DNA of 64,000 nucleotides from Bettongia penicillata ogilbyi (GCA_023548195.1 JAJHZJ010000531.1:2652802-2716801); one strand, 5' to 3'. Numbered from the stretch's first letter, positions 11,871 to 22,840 are shown. Made by a program: numbers and translations. Notes: generated by a model not told the origin, from the letters alone.

Positions 11871-12800
11871 ATACAGATGAAGGAAATGAATGCTTGAAAG
11901 TTTAGGGAGGATGTCAGAGAGTAATTCTCTTCAATCTCTCCCCAGAAACTCTCACCCTAGACCTGAGTCTGAAAGGGCTTTTAGGGGTAATGAGAATGGA
12001 AGGATCAGGACAGGTTGAAGATGAAGAAGTGAAAAAGGAAGCATCATAGCTCATAAGCAGGAGATTCCAAGCAGCTCCAGAGGGAATATTTACTGTTAAA
12101 CCTACTCTGGACTGGAGATGAGGATAGATGACCTTCATTGTTTCTTTCCTTTTCCTTCTCTTTCATGAGAGGATTTTGATTGTATAGTGGGCTATTCATT
12201 TATTTTAAATCCTCCCAACTTCCTTTGAGGATTAGAAGGTATTGATATTGACTTTTGTCAATATCAATTTGCTGTTAAGCTAGCAAATGTAATAAAGCAA
12301 TTTCTCAACAAAATTTCTACAATGTGTATACTGGCCCTTGGATGCCAAGTCAAAGAAGAAGGAAAAACCTTGAAGAAGGGAGATTTCAACTGCAATATTG
12401 CCAACTACTTTGTGTTGGCTGGGGGCTCACATATAAAGGAGAAAGAGTAGTTATTGATTTATTTTAACAACTTCCCAGAGCAGAAAGACAAGAATTTCAC
12501 CAGGGTTTCACTGGCCATCAAAATGAGTCAGTAAACATGTCAGAAGGTAACAGGCTTGCAGTGACAGGCATGCACCATTAATCTTCCTTTGCCATTGGGT
12601 TTCAACGGAAACCACTTCCCAACTTAGGAGAGGAATGAATAAGTGGCTAGGCAGAAAAGCAAGATCCATGGAACTGAGTCTTGAAGATCTATCCATACAA
12701 AGAGTAGGGAGTTGTCCGGGGAATAAAATGCATAACAATTCTGCCTTCTGCCTTCCCAGTCCAGAAAACATTAGCACAATAAAGAAGATCAAAACAAATT
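11871..12800. other. No recognised repeat; one perfect hairpin
   Basis: Unclassified DNA. It includes a perfect 12-bp inverted repeat with a 4-base loop at 12,241-12,268. The ORFs of 74-107 codons on both strands show no domain and overlap each other. Confidence 0.4.
12241..12268. repeat. Perfect inverted repeat (12-bp arms, T4 loop)
   Basis: Arms ATTGATATTGAC and GTCAATATCAAT flank TTTT. Pairing stops on both sides. It could be a chance hairpin, a small transposon terminus or a structured element. Confidence 0.85.
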
Positions 12801-13410
12801 CCCACCATTTTTCCCTGCTTCCTACACTAACACTTCTCTACCTCTCTTCCTGCTCTCTAAATTCTGCATCCTTTCATTCTCCAAAGCTCTATCTTCAACT
12901 TTCTTTTCTTCCCTCTATTATTCGCTTCTATGATATTTCCCTCCATTCCCAATTCTGAAGCTTTGACCTCTATGTGGATGACCCCCAAACCTACATTTGC
13001 ACTCTTAACTTTTCCCACAATCTTCAACCCTGTATTTTCAGCTTATCACTGGATGTTCTCACCTGGAGGCTTGAACCTCAAATTCAACATATTTAAAATT
13101 GAACTCATTATCTTCCCCTAACAACTGCACCCTCAAAAAATCCTGAATATGAGTCTTATTTGAATATTCCTATCCTTGACCCTCAAATTCATAGTTCCAG
13201 CTTTCATAAAGTCTCTTGACTCTCTCTTCTCTCTTCCTTCTGTCACCATTTCATCACTCAAAGTCATGTCATCACCCAAAGACTTTTGAAATACCATGCT
13301 CTAACTCCAATATGCTCCATTCCACTCCATGTACATCCCTAATCCTCCTAAAACAAAGCTCAGAACATATTGCTCTGATCAGAGATCTTCAATGACTTCC
13401 CAGTGTATAC
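12800..13410 (+). mobile_element. L2-type LINE, reverse-transcriptase remnant
   Basis: 12,968-12,997 translates as Leu-Tyr-Val-Asp-Asp-Pro-Gln-Thr-Tyr-Ile, the RT palm YxDD-type motif in the L2 style. It is followed at 13,045-13,115 by a Leu-Lys-x-Asn-x-x-Lys-x-Glu-Leu-Ile-Ile-Phe-Pro motif after frameshifts. Many stops; not functional. Confidence 0.55.
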
Positions 13411-13529
13411 TGATTTTTCTTTTCTAAATGATTTACACTGCTACAGCTTAGGATCAAAGAATCAAAGGGATCAATATTTTGTAAATTGCACAGATGTCTC
13501 AGATTTATTTCTTATCTGTGATTTGGAGC

Positions 13530-13690
13530 CAAGAAAGCCATCACCATCTGACTGGAGATTCTACTAGCTGTGTAACCCTAATTCAGTAATTCCTTGCACC
13601 TCATTTTCCCCATTTGTAAAATGAAAATGTTAGATTCAATGACCCATAAAGATATCTTATAGTTCTAGATCTCTGATTTTATGACTAGGG
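13530..13690 (+). repeat. MIR-type SINE
   Basis: 'ctagctgtgtaaccctaatt', 'ctcattttccccatttgtaa' and the terminal 'agttctagatctctgatttt' identify a sense MIR. Confidence 0.7.
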
Positions 13691-13829
13691 AATAATTTCA
13701 TGAAGAAGAAAATATGAAAACATGTAACATTATAAACAATGAGTAAAAACACAAAAATGAGATTTATTTCATTTTAATAAGCAGGATATAATTGACTGTT
13801 GTGTAGTAAGTATTTTCTTTTTCTTTTCC

Positions 13830-14137
13830 TTTTTTTTTTTTTTTTTTAGATTGGATCTGCCTATCTCACCAAAGCTGGAAATGCAGCTCATAGACTTCGT
13901 TCCACTATTTATCATCATGAAAACTTTAACCTGCTCTGTTTTTCCAACTGGGCCAATTCATTCCTTTTTGGAATAGCTTAGTAACTCTCTGCTTCAGGGC
14001 GCTCACTATATTCGCGAGACTTACTGTGGACACCTGATCGTCTTTAGCCCTGTGGTAACTCAGAACTCCCAAATTCAAGTGATCTATCAGTGCCTCAGCC
14101 TCCCCAGAAACAGGGAAAAGAGCTGTGTGCCCCCATA
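13830..14137 (-). pseudogene. RN7SL: 7SL RNA retropseudogene, nearly full length
   Basis: Read on the minus strand, this ~290-bp segment follows the SRP 7SL RNA from 5' to 3'. It has 'ggggaggctgaggcac' near the start (14,105-14,085), the 'gtccacagtaagtctcgcga' region, 'ggcccagttggaaaaacaga', then 'gagcaggttaaagttt' and the 3' domain ('cagctttggtgagatagg'). It ends in an 18-A tail (plus-strand T run 13,830-13,847). Functional 7SL is the RNA scaffold of the signal recognition particle. This copy has many substitutions, including in the Alu and S domains, and a poly(A) tail, so it is an L1-type retrocopy and not a gene. No clear target duplication was found. It is not an Alu: the central S-domain is retained. 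Confidence 0.85.
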
Positions 14138-14149
14138 AATAGGATCAGG

Positions 14150-14480
14150 GTAGCATTCAGATGATCAGAAACAACAGAAATTATAGAATGGTAATCCCGA
14201 AAGAGATGGTAGTTAGTAATCAATATAGATCATACAAGGAATTGTAGACAGCATGACAAGTTACTGTGAGTCATAAAAATTTGACATCCACTGAGTACTT
14301 ACAAAAACATGGCCTTGTAAGTAGGATTATACAATAGGAATTCATCTTCTTTCATAAATGCACAGACAACAAATTCTCATACAAAAAAAAATATTCCAAA
14401 GAACTCTCAACCAATAAATAGACTATACAGGAACCAGATGATCATCACAGACTACACTGTTACCTGCAACTACACTGTTA
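14150..14480 (+). mobile_element. Dong/R4-type LINE fragment, C-terminal part
   Basis: With frameshifts, 14,215-14,320 reads as the region before the endonuclease of Dong/R4 elements (pattern Thr-Glu-Tyr-Leu-x-x-His-Gly-Leu-Val-x-Arg-Ile-Ile). The same block occurs in the copy at 18,870-18,990 ('agtaatcaatatagatcata' against 'gttaatgatcaatgtagatt'). Cysteines of the zinc motif are mostly lost. The clade call is by eye. Confidence 0.4.
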
Positions 14481-14589
14481 TATGATCCATAAAGTTTAAC
14501 AAGATGCTTTTTTAATATGTCATACAAAATAATAATATTTGGACCACATATGACAACAGGATTAAAAAGATAAAGGCCTTTTCAGAGAG

Positions 14590-15313
14590 ATGAAAATCAC
14601 ATAGGAACAGGATGAGGTGCTTATCATCCCTAATGTTCTGTCTGCTGTTAGAGGTGTACTAAGGATGCTTTCAGTGAGCAAAGAGAATGAGTTTATGTCC
14701 TCATACTTTTATTCAACTACAAAAAGACAAAAAGAAGTTATTTTATCCACTTGTATGCCAGTCCATATGATATTAAATATAAAACAAGAGAGGGACTTGT
14801 CAGGATCAGTTCCACCTGGACTCCATATCAAAATGATGAGAAGAATGAAATGATACAACCAATTATTAATGATGTTATTATTAAGAAGGCCAACACAATG
14901 AAAACGTTTGACCAAATGAGAAACAAAACTCTTGCTCACCATTAGCATAATGAATGACAGAATACTTGTGTCAAAAGATGCAATTAAAATTCTAGTCTAT
15001 TACAAAACCAGAAAGGAGTGGGGGGCAAAAAAATATAACTAATTGTTGTCTCAAATAATTTACAGTGGTGTTTGAATTTAGGCTAGCAAAGTACTTTACT
15101 AACTTGCTCTCTGACCTAAGTCTGATACAAATTTACTCAACTAAAAACATCACATATGGATGAGAAGAGCTATGACCCTTCTAAATATAAGCCAATTATA
15201 TGTTTATGGATTACAAACAAAGAATTAACAGGTTATGTCATTAAAATATATCTATAAACACAAGAAAACTATTATCTGGATGTCAAAAAGGTCATGCCAA
15301 AAATTGAAGGGAT
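14590..15313 (+). mobile_element. Dong/R4-type LINE, reverse-transcriptase part 1
   Basis: Translated in pieces, 15,180-15,310 gives the RT fingers-like stretch Tyr-Lys-Pro-Ile-x-Cys-Leu followed by a Met-Ser-Lys-Arg-Ser-Cys-Gln-Lys-x-x-Gly-Tyr-Lys-Glu block, resembling the Dong/R4 'CRR-x-S-x-GCKEQL' region. The short ORFs at 14,617-14,945 belong to its N-terminal side. It continues after the SINE at 15,566. Confidence 0.45.
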
Positions 15314-15575
15314 ATAAAGAGCAGTTGTTTTTTTTTTCCTCAGCTGTGTCCCACTCTTCATGACCTCATTTAGGGTTTCTTGGCAAATACTGGAGTGGTT
15401 TGCCATTATCTTTTCCAGCTCACTTTACAAATGAGGAAACTGAGGCAAACAGGGTTAAGTGACTTACTCAGCGTCACAGAGTAAATAAGTGTCTGAGAAC
15501 AAATTTGAATGCAGAAAAATGAGTCTTCCTAACCCCAGGCCCAGTACTCTATCTCACTGCCCAACATAAAGAGCA
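15314..15575 (-). repeat. MAR1/MON1-type SINE with target-site duplication
   Basis: Antisense copy: 'tttcttggcaaatactggag', 'ctttacaaatgaggaaactg', 'ttaagtgacttactcagcgt', 'cccagtactctatctcactg'. Direct repeats ATAAAGAGCA flank it at 15,314-15,323 and 15,566-15,575, giving exact borders. It splits the Dong/R4 copy. Confidence 0.85.
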
Positions 15576-16048
15576 ACTTATTATCAAACCGGAAATTATT
15601 GAACAATCTCTTTGAAAGAATCAGAGCATTTAATGTGTCTTTGGTAATCATCATGATTTCATTGATTTAATACCACTCTCATGGTATATATATATATATA
15701 TACACATACATATATATATGGCAAAAATATAAAATAATCGAAAGTATAATGAATGATAAAATCAGAATGTTTTATGTCTACCTTGAAAATTGTTCCCTGT
15801 ATAAAGTATATCACCAAGACAATAATGTCAAGAACCATTGATATAATACACAGCCTCTTTGTACGAATATAGTTAAGGTCAATTATGGTTCTAATGATAG
15901 CTTCCTAATTAAAGGAATCAAACCAAAATATTTTCTTAACTGCCTTGTGAATATGGATGATGCAAAGCTTTATGGACCCATTGAAAATCACATTAAACAG
16001 TTACTTAATATCATGGAAATTTTCTCTAATGATATAAAAATTCTGAAC
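15576..16048 (+). mobile_element. Dong/R4-type LINE, reverse-transcriptase part 2
   Basis: 15,925-16,045 translates as an Asn-x-Asp-Asp-Ala-Lys-Leu-Tyr-Gly block followed by His-Ile-Lys-Gln-Leu-Leu-Asn-Ile-Met-Glu-Ile-Phe. This is the RT catalytic-loop region (YMDDLKLY type) with Tyr-Met changed to Asn-Met. The same region recurs at 17,975-18,045, so there are at least two copies. A (TA)n run interrupts it at 15,684-15,719. Confidence 0.5.
15684..15719. repeat. (TA)n microsatellite
   Basis: Imperfect TA run with a CACATACA interruption. Confidence 0.9.
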
Positions 16049-16049
16049 A

Positions 16050-16930
16050 TATGCCAAAGAAAGAGGATAGTGTAGTGGTGGCTGATGGAGCACCCGTATT
16101 TTCCTGGTGTTAATTGTTAGGTCAAAGATCCATACTTTTTTGCATCTCAGCTTCAGAGGCTGCATTGAGTGCACAATCATCTGCAAACAGAAAATTATAC
16201 GCTAACCTCCACTTTGGTCTTGGCTTGTAGCCTTTTCAAATTGAAGAACTTACCATCAGTACGCCTTGTTCACCCTCACTGAAAGCATTTGATAACATGG
16301 CTGCAAACATCATGCTAAAAAGAATGAGAGCAAGCACACAGCCCTGTTTCACTCCACTGGTGACTGGGAAGGCACAAGAGCATTTTCCATTATCTAGAAC
16401 CCGGGCAAACATGCTGTCATGAAACTGACATACACTACTGATAAACTTCTCTGGGTAATCAGATTTTGACATAATTTTCCATAAGACTCCTGACTAACAG
16501 TATCAGAGGCCTTGGTCAGATCTACAAACATGGTGTACAGACCTCTGTTCTGCTCCTGGAATTTCTCCTGGAGTCATTGGGCAGTAAATGCCATACTGAC
16601 TGTTCCTCCACCCTTTCTGAAGCCACACTAGCTCTCAGGTAGATGACCATCTTCCAGGTGAAGGATCAGCCTATTAAGGAGGACTCTAGCAAAAATTTTG
16701 CCAACAATGAGTAAGAGAGAGACCCATCTATGATTATCGCAGGGCAACCTATTCCCTTTACCTTTATAGAGATGGACAATGGAGGCATCCTTGAACTCCT
16801 GGGGGATAACCTCCTCTTGCCATATAATTTCAAAAATTTTTGTCGGCTTTTGTATGAGCAATGGACCCTACCATCAAACTTTCCACTTTTGGTGTCCACT
16901 TGTTCCACTAACGAGTATAAAAGAATTACA
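16050..16930 (-). mobile_element. RTE-type LINE, reverse-transcriptase fragment
   Basis: Minus-strand frames give clear RT pieces in order. At 16,840-16,630 there is Val-Ile-Pro-Gln-Glu-Phe-Lys-Asp-Ala-Ser-Ile-Val then a Tyr-Lys-Gly-Lys-Gly-Asn-Arg and Gly-Lys-Ile-Phe-Ala-Arg-Val-Leu-Leu-Asn-Arg block. At 16,370-16,260 there is Gly-Val-Lys-Gln-Gly-Cys-Val-Leu-Ala and Leu-Phe-Ser-Met-Met-Phe. At 16,195-16,080 the palm region ends in Leu-Thr-Ile-Asn-Thr-Arg-Lys. The copy is 5' truncated, has frameshifts and stops, and sits between Dong/R4 pieces in the opposite orientation. RTE clade is the best fit; CR1-like is less likely. Confidence 0.65.
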
Positions 16931-17625
16931 AAAGAATAGTGACTTGTCCTGGGATCCATCAAGAAAGATTAGAATAAGGTAATAACAACTCCTCAACAAT
17001 CCATTGTTTACATCACAGTGGGAGGCAAAGGTAAAGGAAATAAAAGGGAATATGTCTGAGGAGATACATAGCAATAACTCTTTATGCCTTGACATAAACA
17101 GAAGTTCTATTTCAATCTAGAATTTAACTCTCAAGGGAGTCAACTCCTTGGCATAATTATTACAGTGTTTATCATATTAATTGTGACTGAATTTTCTATT
17201 CCTTATATAATCCAACTTGAGTTTTTGTTATATTGGGTTTCTTATGAGCAGTAATATTAGTACTATTATTGTGTCATTATATGATATATGAATATTGGCA
17301 TTATTAATGTTTCATTTTTATATATTTATGGAGTTTAGACAAAATGGTAATGGAGCAAGTAACTATCCTATACTACCATTATTCTCTTACATTTAGCATT
17401 CTACAGATCATATTAATAAAGCAAAACACTTTTGCAGTTCCTCTCAAATGAAAAGCATCGCATATCTATTAATAAAATAAGAGAACACTAATGATCCATC
17501 TAGATATAGGTTAAACATATATTTATATATCATAGCTTGTATCACTAAGAAAAATCAACAAACACTAAAAAAAATGTTGAGAAGCAAAATGGTTACTACT
17601 TAATATCTGTTAGGTAATTATTGAT
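16931..17625. other. AT-rich, unclassified
   Basis: Lies between the RTE fragment and the next Dong/R4 RT domain. It may be the decayed N-terminal part of that element, but I cannot see a motif. Confidence 0.3.
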
Positions 17626-17629
17626 TAGG

Positions 17630-19200
17630 CTACTCAAAATGATTATAATTTTTATTCTACCTTTGTTGACTATCACAAAGCTTTTGATTTAGTTCCAATA
17701 GAGTACATTTTCCTACTATAATATATTAAATAGACTCAGGTACAGTGAAAAGATTTAGACTATTTGATGCCTACATGGAAAACTATTCTTTATCTAAAAC
17801 ATGCCACCAATGTGATAATTACAAGAACTGTTCATATAAAATATGAAATTTTTCAAAGACCGCATTACTATTGTGTCTATCCCGAAATTCATTGTCATTT
17901 CTGCAAAATAGAACTAAGTATGGTTTCCAAATTAAAAAGGGAGTGAAACCCAAATATCTTATTAATCACTTGAAGTATATCAATGACAAGCTACATAGCT
18001 CCACTGAAAAACTCATTAAACAGCTTCTCTATCTTATGGAATAGTTCTGCAATTATATCATAATATCGTCTGGACTCAAGAAATGAAAAATGCTTAACAT
18101 AAATAAGGAAAGATAGAGAGTGGGGGGCTTAAGTTTTAATCTGGAGGTTATATTGAACAAACGGACAAATATAATTTTTATACATATATTATGATATCCT
18201 GGGCAATATACAACAAAGCTTAATGATATCAAAGATCAGGCTATCTCCTATCCCTGGCATCCTGAAATCAAAACTGAATGAGTAACAATAATAACATTTT
18301 TTTTTAAATTTAGGCCTGTGCAATTCCACACATAAAGTTACTAAGACCTAATCAATACCATTGTTTATGTGTGTTTTCAGAATAATAGTATGGACCAAAA
18401 CATATTTGGAAAGTGCCCTGACAAAAACAATTTTGACTAAAAAAATGAGATACATTGCTTAAGGTAGGTATGGAAAAAATTAATGTTTCCCCAACAAAAA
18501 AGAGAAAGAGGATTAGTGCTCTTTCTTAGAGTGCATGATAAATATGTCAAAAATATTTTTGCAATAAATAGGCATCATTTCAATGAGCAATAGTAAAAGC
18601 TAATAGCGGTATGTACAATTAGATTTTTCAAATGCAATGAAAAATGACTTACCTCCAATCAGAATCTATAAAAATAAGATCAGAATGGAATCAAAAGGTG
18701 TTCAATAGGCACCACCTTTTTGAACTACACTAGCAATACACAGCAATACAAGCAATACAAGGAAACACTGAACAAATGACTGAGCCATGCAGTTTTGTGG
18801 AAATAGGAGGACCTATGATGTCAATTCAATACATGAATAATTACAGAGGAGTTATAACTCTTATAGTGTCCAGAGTTAATGATCAATGTAGATTCTACAA
18901 GGAAATGGTAGGAACTGCAACCGATTACCAAAGGGAAATTTAACACCTGTTGAATATCTAGTAAGATATGACCTGTTAGCTAGAATTGTCCAGCTGAAAT
19001 GTATTCTTTCATGGACTGACAGAAGCAAAATCTCCATACTGAAAATCCAGACATTAAAATTTTTAAAGAACTAAACTAGTAAACTATATCAAATCAGACA
19101 TGATCACAAATCAAATGTTAGCTACACTCATCCAGACACAACATTGTTCATTTAAAATACAAGGATACTTTGATATACGTCACCTTACCAAATAATCATT
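17630..19200 (+). mobile_element. Dong/R4-type LINE, RT to zinc-knuckle region
   Basis: 17,660-17,715 translates as Phe-Val-Asp-Tyr-His-Lys-Ala-Phe-Asp-Leu-Val-Pro, the RT motif A. 17,925-18,050 has Lys-Lys-Gly-Val-Lys, then Tyr-Ile-Asn-Asp-Lys-Leu-His-Ser-Ser-Thr-Glu-Lys (motif C region, Asn for Asp). 18,310-18,590 has Tyr/Cys-Ala-Ile-Pro and thumb-like blocks. 18,870-18,990 has a zinc-knuckle-like Asp-Gln-Cys-Arg-Phe-Tyr and Thr-Pro-Val-Glu-Tyr-Leu-Val-Arg-Tyr-Asp. Dozens of stops and indels; dead. Order and motifs fit a single-ORF LINE of Dong/R4 type with a C-terminal endonuclease. Confidence 0.5.
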
Positions 19201-19504
19201 ATCTCTAAGTATATGGAATGAGATGTTTTTGAAATATTGAGAAAAAGTAGATGAGATCAATATCATTTGGCAGCAGGAGGAGATTCAAAGCATTCTTCTT
19301 GTCCCTTCTGCTATTGAATTTTACTAAGCAAACTTTCAATGATCCTACAGAAAGTGATCTTAGCAACATAATAATTTAATTCATATATAAAGAAGCAATT
19401 ATTTCATCTACTGGTCCAACACTCTGCAATAGAAAATATAAAAGAATAATAGAAAGATAGCAATATGGCCCAGGATGAACCTCATCAAAAAGGATAAGAA
19501 CTGC

Positions 19505-19610
19505 ATCGTAGAATAATATATTTAAAACTTAAAAGGACATTAGAGGTCATTAAGTCAAATCTCATTTTACAGATCAGGAAACAGAGGTTGAATATTTATT
19601 ATAAGGATAG
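19505..19610 (-). repeat. MIR-type SINE fragment
   Basis: 'acattagaggtcattaagtc' and 'tctcattttacagatcagga' are antisense CORE-SINE blocks. 19,611-19,995 is unclassified. Confidence 0.55.
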
Positions 19611-19994
19611 ACAATCTGAAAGATCAATCATAGCTACTAAGGTTAAAGTAAAAAACTATAGTGGGCTTTTGACCTGAGCCAGCTCTCTCATTCAATCAGT
19701 CATTTCTTTTCTCCTCAATTATTCCACTTCTATGAATGGTTAAGCCTTTGGCTAAAATAACAAAGGCAACAAAAGTGTAGAATATAAGCTGGTTTGTAAA
19801 ACCTTGCCAAGGAAGATGGAGGGAAATTTTGAATATCATCTCATAAAGCACTGGGAAGTAGATGAAGGAAAAATTAATTAGCATAAAACTTGGGTACAAG
19901 AACAAATTAAGCCATATTTCTCTAAGAGCACTTAAGGAGAAATTGGAAGAGGGACAACAAATAGATGTCAAAAGGAAAAAAAATCCATCAACAT

Positions 19995-20092
19995 TTTATA
20001 ACAACTAATTTTTTCAACCATTTATCACTGAGTCATAACTTTTAACATCCAGTGCTATAGTCCCTTAAGTAATGCATGAAGAAGTAGATGTA
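19995..20092 (+). mobile_element. RTE-type LINE, left part of a split copy
   Basis: This piece reads, with the continuation at 22,881, as a single RTE stretch ('gaagaagtagatgta' then 'gcactaaagaaaac'): Glu-Val-Asp-Val-Ala-Leu-Lys-Lys-Thr-Lys. The chimeric HAL1 landed inside it, so it predates the chimera. Confidence 0.45.
20079..20092. repeat. Target-site duplication, left (chimeric HAL1)
   Basis: AAGAAGTAGATGTA, repeated exactly at 22,867-22,880. It fixes the left border of the insertion at 20,093. Confidence 0.9.
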
Positions 20093-20619
20093 TCAGTAGT
20101 GGGATCAGTCAAAGGGGTAAACAGTCTCTCAGTTCAGAAGGTTAGGGAGATTGTCAAGGACAGTCGCTCTTGCAGTGGTTTAAGGGAAGCAGTGCAGGAC
20201 CAGAGTTGTCCCAGACAGCCCCACCTCAGTGAATCAGGAAGAGATCCTTAGCCCCAGGGTGGGCAGAGCCTGTAAGCACCAACACCAGGATTCCAGGAGT
20301 GCCTTAGCACAGTCAGAGGAATTGGGCAGACTCCAGTACAGATGGGAATTCACCAGCCACTGAGCCTGCCTGTGCTCTAGCTCAGGGGAGGAGGAGACCT
20401 CCTGGGACCAGAACACCCCTCCCCCACACATCATGCCTGGAGCTTCAGTGTAACCCTGGGGAAACTCAGAAAGACCTCACCTGGCCTCTGCCCTAGCACA
20501 CACCAGTCAGCTCAGCACCAGGTAAACTGCAGCATTCTAGCTTCTAGATGAAAGAACCAGAGGCCACAACACACAAAGCCACCAGTTCTTAGCACAAGAA
20601 ATGTGAGACAGAGCCCCCT

Positions 20620-21750
20620 GTGCCCCAGAAGCAGAGATCCACTTTAAAAGCCAGGAAAAAGGCAATTACCATGAATAAGAAGCAAAACAGAAAAGCAAAG
20701 ACCATAGAATCTTACTATGGGGACAAAGACAAAACTATGAATTCAGAAGAGGATTCTGTACTCACATCTGAAACCTCAAAAGGGAATATGAACTGGTCTC
20801 AAGCCCAAATAGCATTCCTTGGAAGAGCTCAAGAAGGATTTTAAAAGCCAAATTAGAGAGGTGGAAGAAAAATTTGCCAATGATTTTAAAATACTATTGA
20901 CAAAATGAAAAAAGAATTTACTGAAGAGAACAGCTCCTTAGAAGGGAAAATTGGGCAAATGGATAAGGAAGCACAAAACTTAACTTGGAAAATTAGACAA
21001 ATGGAAAAGGAAGTACAAACCTTAACTGAAGAAAATAACTCCTTAAAAGGAAGAATTAGACAAATAGAAAAGGAGGTACAAAAGTTAAATGAAGAAAACA
21101 ATTTATTAAAAATTAGAATTGGGCAAGGAGAAGGCAATGACTCTATGAGACATCAAGAATCAGTCAAACAAAATCTAAAGAATGAAAAAATAGAAGAAAA
21201 TGTAAAATATATCATTGGAAAAAGAATTGACCTGGAAAACAGACCCAGAAGAGTAAATTTAAGAATTATTGGTCTACCAGAAAGCCATGATGAAAAACAA
21301 AAAGCCTGCACTATATATTCCAAAGAAAACTGTCCTGGGGTCCTAGAACCATAGGGTAAAATAGTCATCAAAAGAATCCACCAATCGCCTCCTGAAAGAG
21401 ATCTCAAATTGAAAACATCAAGGAATATTGTTGCCAAATTCCAGAACTATCAAGTTAGGGAAGAAAATACTGCAAGCAGTCAGAAATAAGCAATTCAAAT
21501 ATTGAGGAACTACAGTCAGGAGCACACAGGACCTTGCAGTCCTACATTAAAGGATCAAAGGGATAGGAATATAATATTCCATAAGGCAAAGGAGCTTGGA
21601 CCACAACCAAGGATCAATTACCCAGCAAAATTGAGCATAATATTTCAGGCAAGGACATGGACATTCAGTGAAATAAGGGATTTCCAGACCTTCCTAATGA
21701 AAATGTCAGAGCTCAATAGAAAATTTGATCTTCCAATACAAGACTCAAGA
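20620..21750 (+). pseudogene. HAL1/L1 ORF1 (decayed)
   Basis: ORF1p is the trimeric RNA-binding chaperone of L1-like elements. The basic N terminus (20,620-20,840) is followed after a frameshift by a Lys/Glu-rich coiled coil (20,905-21,190) built from 63-bp heptad units, then an RRM-like stretch with Leu-Arg-Ile-Ile-Gly-Leu-Pro-Glu-Ser-His (21,256-21,285). A TAG stop at 21,352 and further frameshifts follow. The C-terminal domain (21,500-21,746) still shows Tyr-Pro-Ala-Lys-Leu-Ser-Ile-Ile-Phe (21,617-21,645). The intact relative at 48,619 gives the collinear template. Not functional as one protein. Confidence 0.85.
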
Positions 21751-21764
21751 GAGGAATTAAAAGG

Positions 21765-22840
21765 TATTTGCCCCTACAATGTGAGATCTGCAACAAGGCC
21801 TTCATGCAAGCACTGCTCTTTGGAGTCTCATCTGAAGAAGATCCGTGAGGTGCCAACATCAGTATGCCTACAAATAATGTCGGGACAAGCTGTATGTCTG
21901 TGAGGACTGAGGCTCCACAGGCCCTACACAAGAGGACTCACACCTGCATGTGAACAGTGCCCACCCAGGAAACTCTTTCCTCAAAAAGATGTTGAAAAAA
22001 CTGGCTGCTGTATTACACATGAAATTGACTTCTGTTCTCCAGAGGAATGCTAAACTAAACAAGGAAGACAAATGGCGGGAAAGAAGGAGAAAAACAGAAG
22101 GACTAATGTTATGTTACATATTTGATAAATTTTTGTGCTAGTTTTGTTTTCTTTTTAGATTTTTTTTAATTAAGAAAAATTCAGAAATCTCTTTGTCCCT
22201 TCTGGTCCCCTCAAGATAGTGGCCTCATTCACCTTTGATTCTTTATGATACTGCTACTTGTAATGTTGGTGTCTAGTCCTAAAAGTGAGAGAAATTGTAG
22301 CAAGATTTGCAATAAGGTAGTTATTGTTTTGTTTTCAAACAGTGGCCACTGTTGTGGTTTGTACAGTTATTGTTAGGACTCTGTAAAAATTGGTAAAGGT
22401 CTTCTTGAAGACATTGTCATTACTATTCTATAAGATTCTGGGTTGCTGGTACCTTGAAGGAAAGTATCCTCACTCAAATGTTGTTAAAATGAGAATGGGT
22501 TTATTTCCTTTCTAATAGAGTTTACAGAAAATGTTTTAATAAATGAAATGGTCCTATGAACTTTTTTTTTCTAAGAAGACACCAACTATATTTCCATGTC
22601 AGGCTTTGTGGTGTGAACTTTGATTTCAGATTATGTTTTTTATTGTTTTTGTGATTGGTTAAGAAGGTAAATTTTTAAAATTGAGGCAGTGGAAAGCTGG
22701 GGCAAAAAAAAATCAGAGCTAAATATGAAATATACAAAATGCAGATCTTCAAGATCTCCCACCTTCCCTTGACAGTCATGTGGGCACCCTGTTGTCACAC
22801 TGGCAAGGTGCTGCTGGAATTGTAAAAAAATAATAAAATA
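21765..22840 (+). pseudogene. OVOL2: OVOL2-like zinc-finger retrocopy (3' end of mRNA)
   Basis: OVOL proteins are C2H2 zinc-finger repressors of epithelial differentiation. In pieces, the sequence encodes the end of that family. There is a finger with Cys-Glu-Ile-Cys-Asn-Lys-Ala-Phe (21,780-21,803), then Cys-Ser-Leu-Glu-Ser-His-Leu-Lys-Lys-Ile (21,813-21,842; the second zinc His is Arg). After a frameshift comes Asp-Lys-Leu-Tyr-Val-Cys-Glu-Asp, then Thr-Gly-Pro-Thr-Gln-Glu-Asp and Asn-Ser-Ala-His-Pro-Gly-Asn-Ser-Phe-Leu-Lys-Lys (21,950-21,985) and Lys-Lys-Leu-Ala-Ala-Val-Leu. This order matches OVOL2 better than OVOL1. Damage: two frameshifts and two in-frame stops (TAA at about 21,874, TGA at about 21,906). 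22,142-22,825 is presumed 3'UTR. No introns interrupt it, so it is a processed copy. Confidence 0.75.

Noticed and set aside
13848..14137. An Alu or B1 element
   Set aside because: The central S-domain of 7SL is present, so it is a retrocopy of 7SL itself.
21765..22141. A functional OVOL2 gene or exon
   Set aside because: Two frameshifts, two in-frame stops, a lost zinc-binding His, a poly(A) tail and flanking target duplications show a dead processed copy.
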